DNA of 6,433 bases, from contig JAJBTG010000238.1 in assembly GCA_020860985.1 (NCBI GenBank), positions 296 through 6,728 of the forward strand. The letters are read 5' to 3'. The notes beneath the pieces were generated by a model. It saw nothing but the letters and a program-made list of their open reading frames with translations, searched no databases and was not told the origin of the DNA. Made by a program: the position numbers and the translations under genes. Positions 3,988 through 6,433 of this stretch are shown here, one piece after another. The stretch's first letter is position 1. Each line of letters begins with the position of its first letter. This DNA comes from Oscillospiraceae bacterium. GTDB lineage: Bacteria; Bacillota; Clostridia; UBA1381.

Positions 3988-6433
3988 TTACGCGTTAAAT
4001 GCCTGCTCCGTTCTGCTTATAAGTTCGTCCTGCAACGAGCGTGAAAGCGTTGTAAACAGCGCGCTATAGCCCGCGACGCGGACAACAAGCGACTTATATT
4101 TTTCGGGATGCTCCTGCGCGTCAAGCAGGGTTTCCTTACTGACTACGTTAAACTGCATATGCATACCCTTCTGGTCAAAGAACGCTCTGATATACGAAGC
4201 AAAATTCTGAAGTCCCTCGCGTCCGCTGAGCGCCGACGGGTGGAATTTCTGATTGTACAATGTACCGTTTGACGCGATTGCATGGTCAAGCTTTGATACC
4301 GAATTTGCCGCCGCGGTCGGGCCCTTTGTGTCAACGCCCTGTCTGGGTCCTACGCCGTCCGCAATCGGAGTATACGCAAGTCTGCCGTCGGGAGTGGCGC
4401 CGGTTTGAGCGCCCAACGGAACATTCGCCGAAACGGGATACAGTCCCGCCTGATACTGACCTCCGCGCGGATTTTCATACTTTTGAAGCTCTTTTGTATA
4501 CGTGTACGCAACGTCGCGCGCGAACGCGTCTATCTCCTCTATGTCGTTTCCGTATTTCGGAAGTGCGTTTATCATATCAAGGATTTCAGCATATCTTCTC
4601 TTTTTAGCCGGATTCTGCTCGCCCTCAAGGAACATCTTGCAAATATCCGCTATCTGTTTTTCGGACACGTTCTTGCCCGCGGCGATAAGGTTACCTACAA
4701 CCTCCTGTGTCGCGTTCTTTGCCGCCTCGGGTGTAAGTCCCTCGCCGTAATTATGTATAAGCGCGTCCTTAAGCTCCGCCATGGAAATTTTCTTTTCCTC
4801 AAATACAAGTGTCTTAACCGCCCAAAGTGCGTCCGTCATATTTGCGATACCAAAGCCCTGCGGACCGGTGAAATTGTAATGTGCGCCGCCCTCCTGCATT
4901 GTTTTTCCTCTCTTTATACAGTCCTCAACCATACATGACTGGAACGGAAGAGGAACCCTCTCCGAATGAGCGACATCTATTGCGTTGTCGGCGTTTACCA
5001 TAAGACCGACCATATACTTCGACTGAGCCTTATACGCGTCGTAGAACTCATCAAAGGTTTTCATTTCCTCGACATTGCCGGTCTTTAAGCCAACCTGCAC
5101 GCCCTTATCCATACCATTTGAAAATACCAATTCAAGAGGTCTGCACATATTGAAGAACGCCGCGTCATGCCAACCGTCCGTTTTAGCCGGTGTCTGCGGT
5201 TCAACGCAGCCGATAATTCCGTAATCTCTCGCGTCCTCCAAGGTAAGTCCGCGGCTTAAAAGCGCGGGAATAATAACCTCATCATTATAGTAAGCCGGAA
5301 GTCCCACACCGGTTCTTGTAAGCTCAGCGCATTTAATCATAAATTCGTTCGGTGTTCCATTCCATATTCTTACCGAGAACGACGGTGCCGGCAGTCGGGT
5401 ATGCATTGATGCTTGAATACATATGAAAGACATATCATTCGTAGCGTCCACTCCGTCAACGGTTTGTCCGCCCGCCGTAAGATTTTGGAACAGGCTGTAG
5501 CCGGCAAATCCCTTTGCGGACGCCGCATCCCTTACCTTATTTAAATCGTTGAATTTTACCCATATACAGTCAACAAGCTCCTGAGCAAATTCGCGCGTAA
5601 GAGTACCGTCCTCAAGTCCCGCTTTATAATAAGGATACATATATTGGTCAAAACGTCCCGCGGATATTGAGTGTCCGCTCGATTCCACCTGCAAAAGCAT
5701 CTGAATGAACCAAAACGTCTGGCAAGCCTCATAGAAGTTTCTTGCCGGATTTTCCGGAACATTGGCGCAGTTATTTGCTATAACCAAAAGCTCTCTCTTG
5801 CGCACGGGGTCGCTGCATTTTTGAGCCATCTCATACGCAAGATTGGCGTATCTTCTCGCGTAATTTATCGCGGCGTTGCAGGATATAATAACCGACTCCA
5901 AAAACTCATGCTTTTTTGAGTAATCCGCGTCGTACACATTGCATCTGTCAAGCTCGTCCTGAGCCTCCTTGATTATGCCGGTAAATCCGATTCTCATAAC
6001 CTTCGGATAATCAACGGTAACGTGACCTATTCCGTTATAGAAATAGTTGCCGGGCGTGAACATATTATGCTCTATCGCCGTTATCGTTTCGGGCGCCATA
6101 TAGGACAAAGCCAAATCGCTGTTGGTTTTGCCTTTCCAATAGGGATATACCTTTTTCAGGATATTCTTGTTTTCCTCCGAAATATGGAAAGGGTCAGCCT
6201 CGCGGAATTCCACGGTGTCAAATTCGCTTTCAAGCCACTCATAGGAATATTCGGGAAATACCTGACAACTTCTCGGAGCCTTTGTCGCGCTGCCGACGAT
6301 AAGCTCTTTGTTGCGTATGGTTATGGGAATATTCTCCAGAATGTGTTGGAACGCCAATGCTCGGCGCTTTACTATGGGTTCCCCCGCCGTAGCCTTATAG
6401 CTCTCTGTAATAAGCAAGGCTCTGTCAGATTCG
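3988..6433 (-). CDS. B12-independent diol dehydratase-type glycyl radical enzyme (5' end beyond the window)
   Basis: The frame is open to the right edge: five more residues (ESDRA) precede the TTG at 6417, and that region matches the normal family N-terminus, so TTG is an internal Leu and about 30 residues are missing. Numbering from that Leu as 1, the active site has H132 (GIGHVTVDY), H249-S250 (SGHSISAG), Y307, C404 and E406 (GCVEPQ), D418 (GWHDAAFFN), and glycyl radical G783 (VRVAGYS). These correspond in order and spacing to His164, His281-Ser282, Tyr339, Cys433, Glu435, Asp447 and Gly763 of Clostridium butyricum glycerol dehydratase, as I recall its numbering. Asp418, where choline lyase has Thr, and a single Cys argue against choline lyase and pyruvate formate-lyase. 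It would dehydrate glycerol to 3-hydroxypropionaldehyde or 1,2-propanediol to propanal, anaerobically. Residues about 557-608 are an insertion absent from the glycerol enzyme. C404 to G783 spans 379 residues, matching my recollection of the Roseburia inulinivorans propanediol dehydratase. Activase and GNAT genes follow in the same operon. Confidence 0.93.
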   Translation of the reverse strand, partial: ESDRALLITESYKATAGEPIVKRRALAFQHILENIPITIRNKELIVGSATKAPRSCQVFPEYSYEWLESEFDTVEFREADPFHISEENKNILKKVYPYWKGKTNSDLALSYMAPETITAIEHNMFTPGNYFYNGIGHVTVDYPKVMRIGFTGIIKEAQDELDRCNVYDADYSKKHEFLESVIISCNAAINYARRYANLAYEMAQKCSDPVRKRELLVIANNCANVPENPARNFYEACQTFWFIQMLLQVESSGHSISAGRFDQYMYPYYKAGLEDGTLTREFAQELVDCIWVKFNDLNKVRDAASAKGFAGYSLFQNLTAGGQTVDGVDATNDMSFICIQASMHTRLPAPSFSVRIWNGTPNEFMIKCAELTRTGVGLPAYYNDEVIIPALLSRGLTLEDARDYGIIGCVEPQTPAKTDGWHDAAFFNMCRPLELVFSNGMDKGVQVGLKTGNVEEMKTFDEFYDAYKAQSKYMVGLMVNADNAIDVAHSERVPLPFQSCMVEDCIKRGKTMQEGGAHYNFTGPQGFGIANMTDALWAVKTLVFEEKKISMAELKDALIHNYGEGLTPEAAKNATQEVVGNLIAAGKNVSEKQIADICKMFLEGEQNPAKKRRYAEILDMINALPKYGNDIEEIDAFARDVAYTYTKELQKYENPRGGQYQAGLYPVSANVPLGAQTGATPDGRLAYTPIADGVGPRQGVDTKGPTAAANSVSKLDHAIASNGTLYNQKFHPSALSGREGLQNFASYIRAFFDQKGMHMQFNVVSKETLLDAQEHPEKYKSLVVRVAGYSALFTTLSRSLQDELISRTEQAFNA

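Noticed and set aside
6415..6417. TTG as the start of the glycyl radical enzyme
   Set aside because: The frame stays open to the window edge with family-like residues (SDRALLITESYK), and comparison with C. butyricum glycerol dehydratase leaves about 30 residues missing.
3988..6433. Choline trimethylamine-lyase or pyruvate formate-lyase identity for the GRE
   Set aside because: There is a single catalytic Cys in GCVEP, not the Cys-Cys pair of PFL. Asp418 and the His249-Ser250 pair match diol dehydratases rather than the choline pocket.

Overview
The window looks like a piece of an anaerobic, clostridia-type Firmicute chromosome of moderate GC. The evidence is the nadK-argR order (recN usually follows in Firmicutes), a Bacillus/Clostridium-style ArgR with a candidate ARG box, strong AGGAG-type ribosome binding sites, frequent ATA codons, and an oxygen-sensitive glycyl radical enzyme (GRE) with its radical-SAM activase. 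I cannot name a genus. Most of it is ordinary chromosome. The part most worth attention is the GRE operon on the right.

Left block (1-1426): argR, cut by the left edge, and nadK lie on the minus strand, 42 bp apart. They are read from a good extended -10 promoter at 1325-1353. A near-consensus ARG box (1337-1354) covers the spacer and -35 of that promoter, which suggests ArgR controls its own operon. A divergent promoter at 1372-1400 faces right.

Middle block (1427-2480): on the plus strand, a hotdog-fold acyl-CoA thioesterase overlaps smpB by 23 bp, so the two are probably co-transcribed and translationally coupled. After smpB comes a perfect 12-bp hairpin followed by a third copy of the same half-sequence. 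It probably acts as the smpB terminator and may be a remnant of a dispersed palindromic repeat. No tmRNA gene is visible.

Right block (2478-6433): on the minus strand, a large GRE (5' end beyond the right edge), its activase (13 bp later) and a GNAT acetyltransferase (2 bp later) form a tight operon ending in an AT-rich hairpin terminator at 2685-2719. The GRE has the active-site set of B12-independent diol dehydratases (glycerol/1,2-propanediol type) plus an insertion of about 50 residues. The activase has only the radical-SAM cluster cysteines and lacks the ferredoxin-like insertion usual for activases of this GRE class. Just past the terminator lies a small ORF for a two-helix membrane protein, with a TTG start inside the terminator's T-run.

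The likely physiology of the right block is fermentative dehydration of glycerol or 1,2-propanediol to the aldehyde. No alcohol or aldehyde dehydrogenase and no microcompartment shell gene is visible here, so any pathway partners lie to the right of the window or elsewhere.
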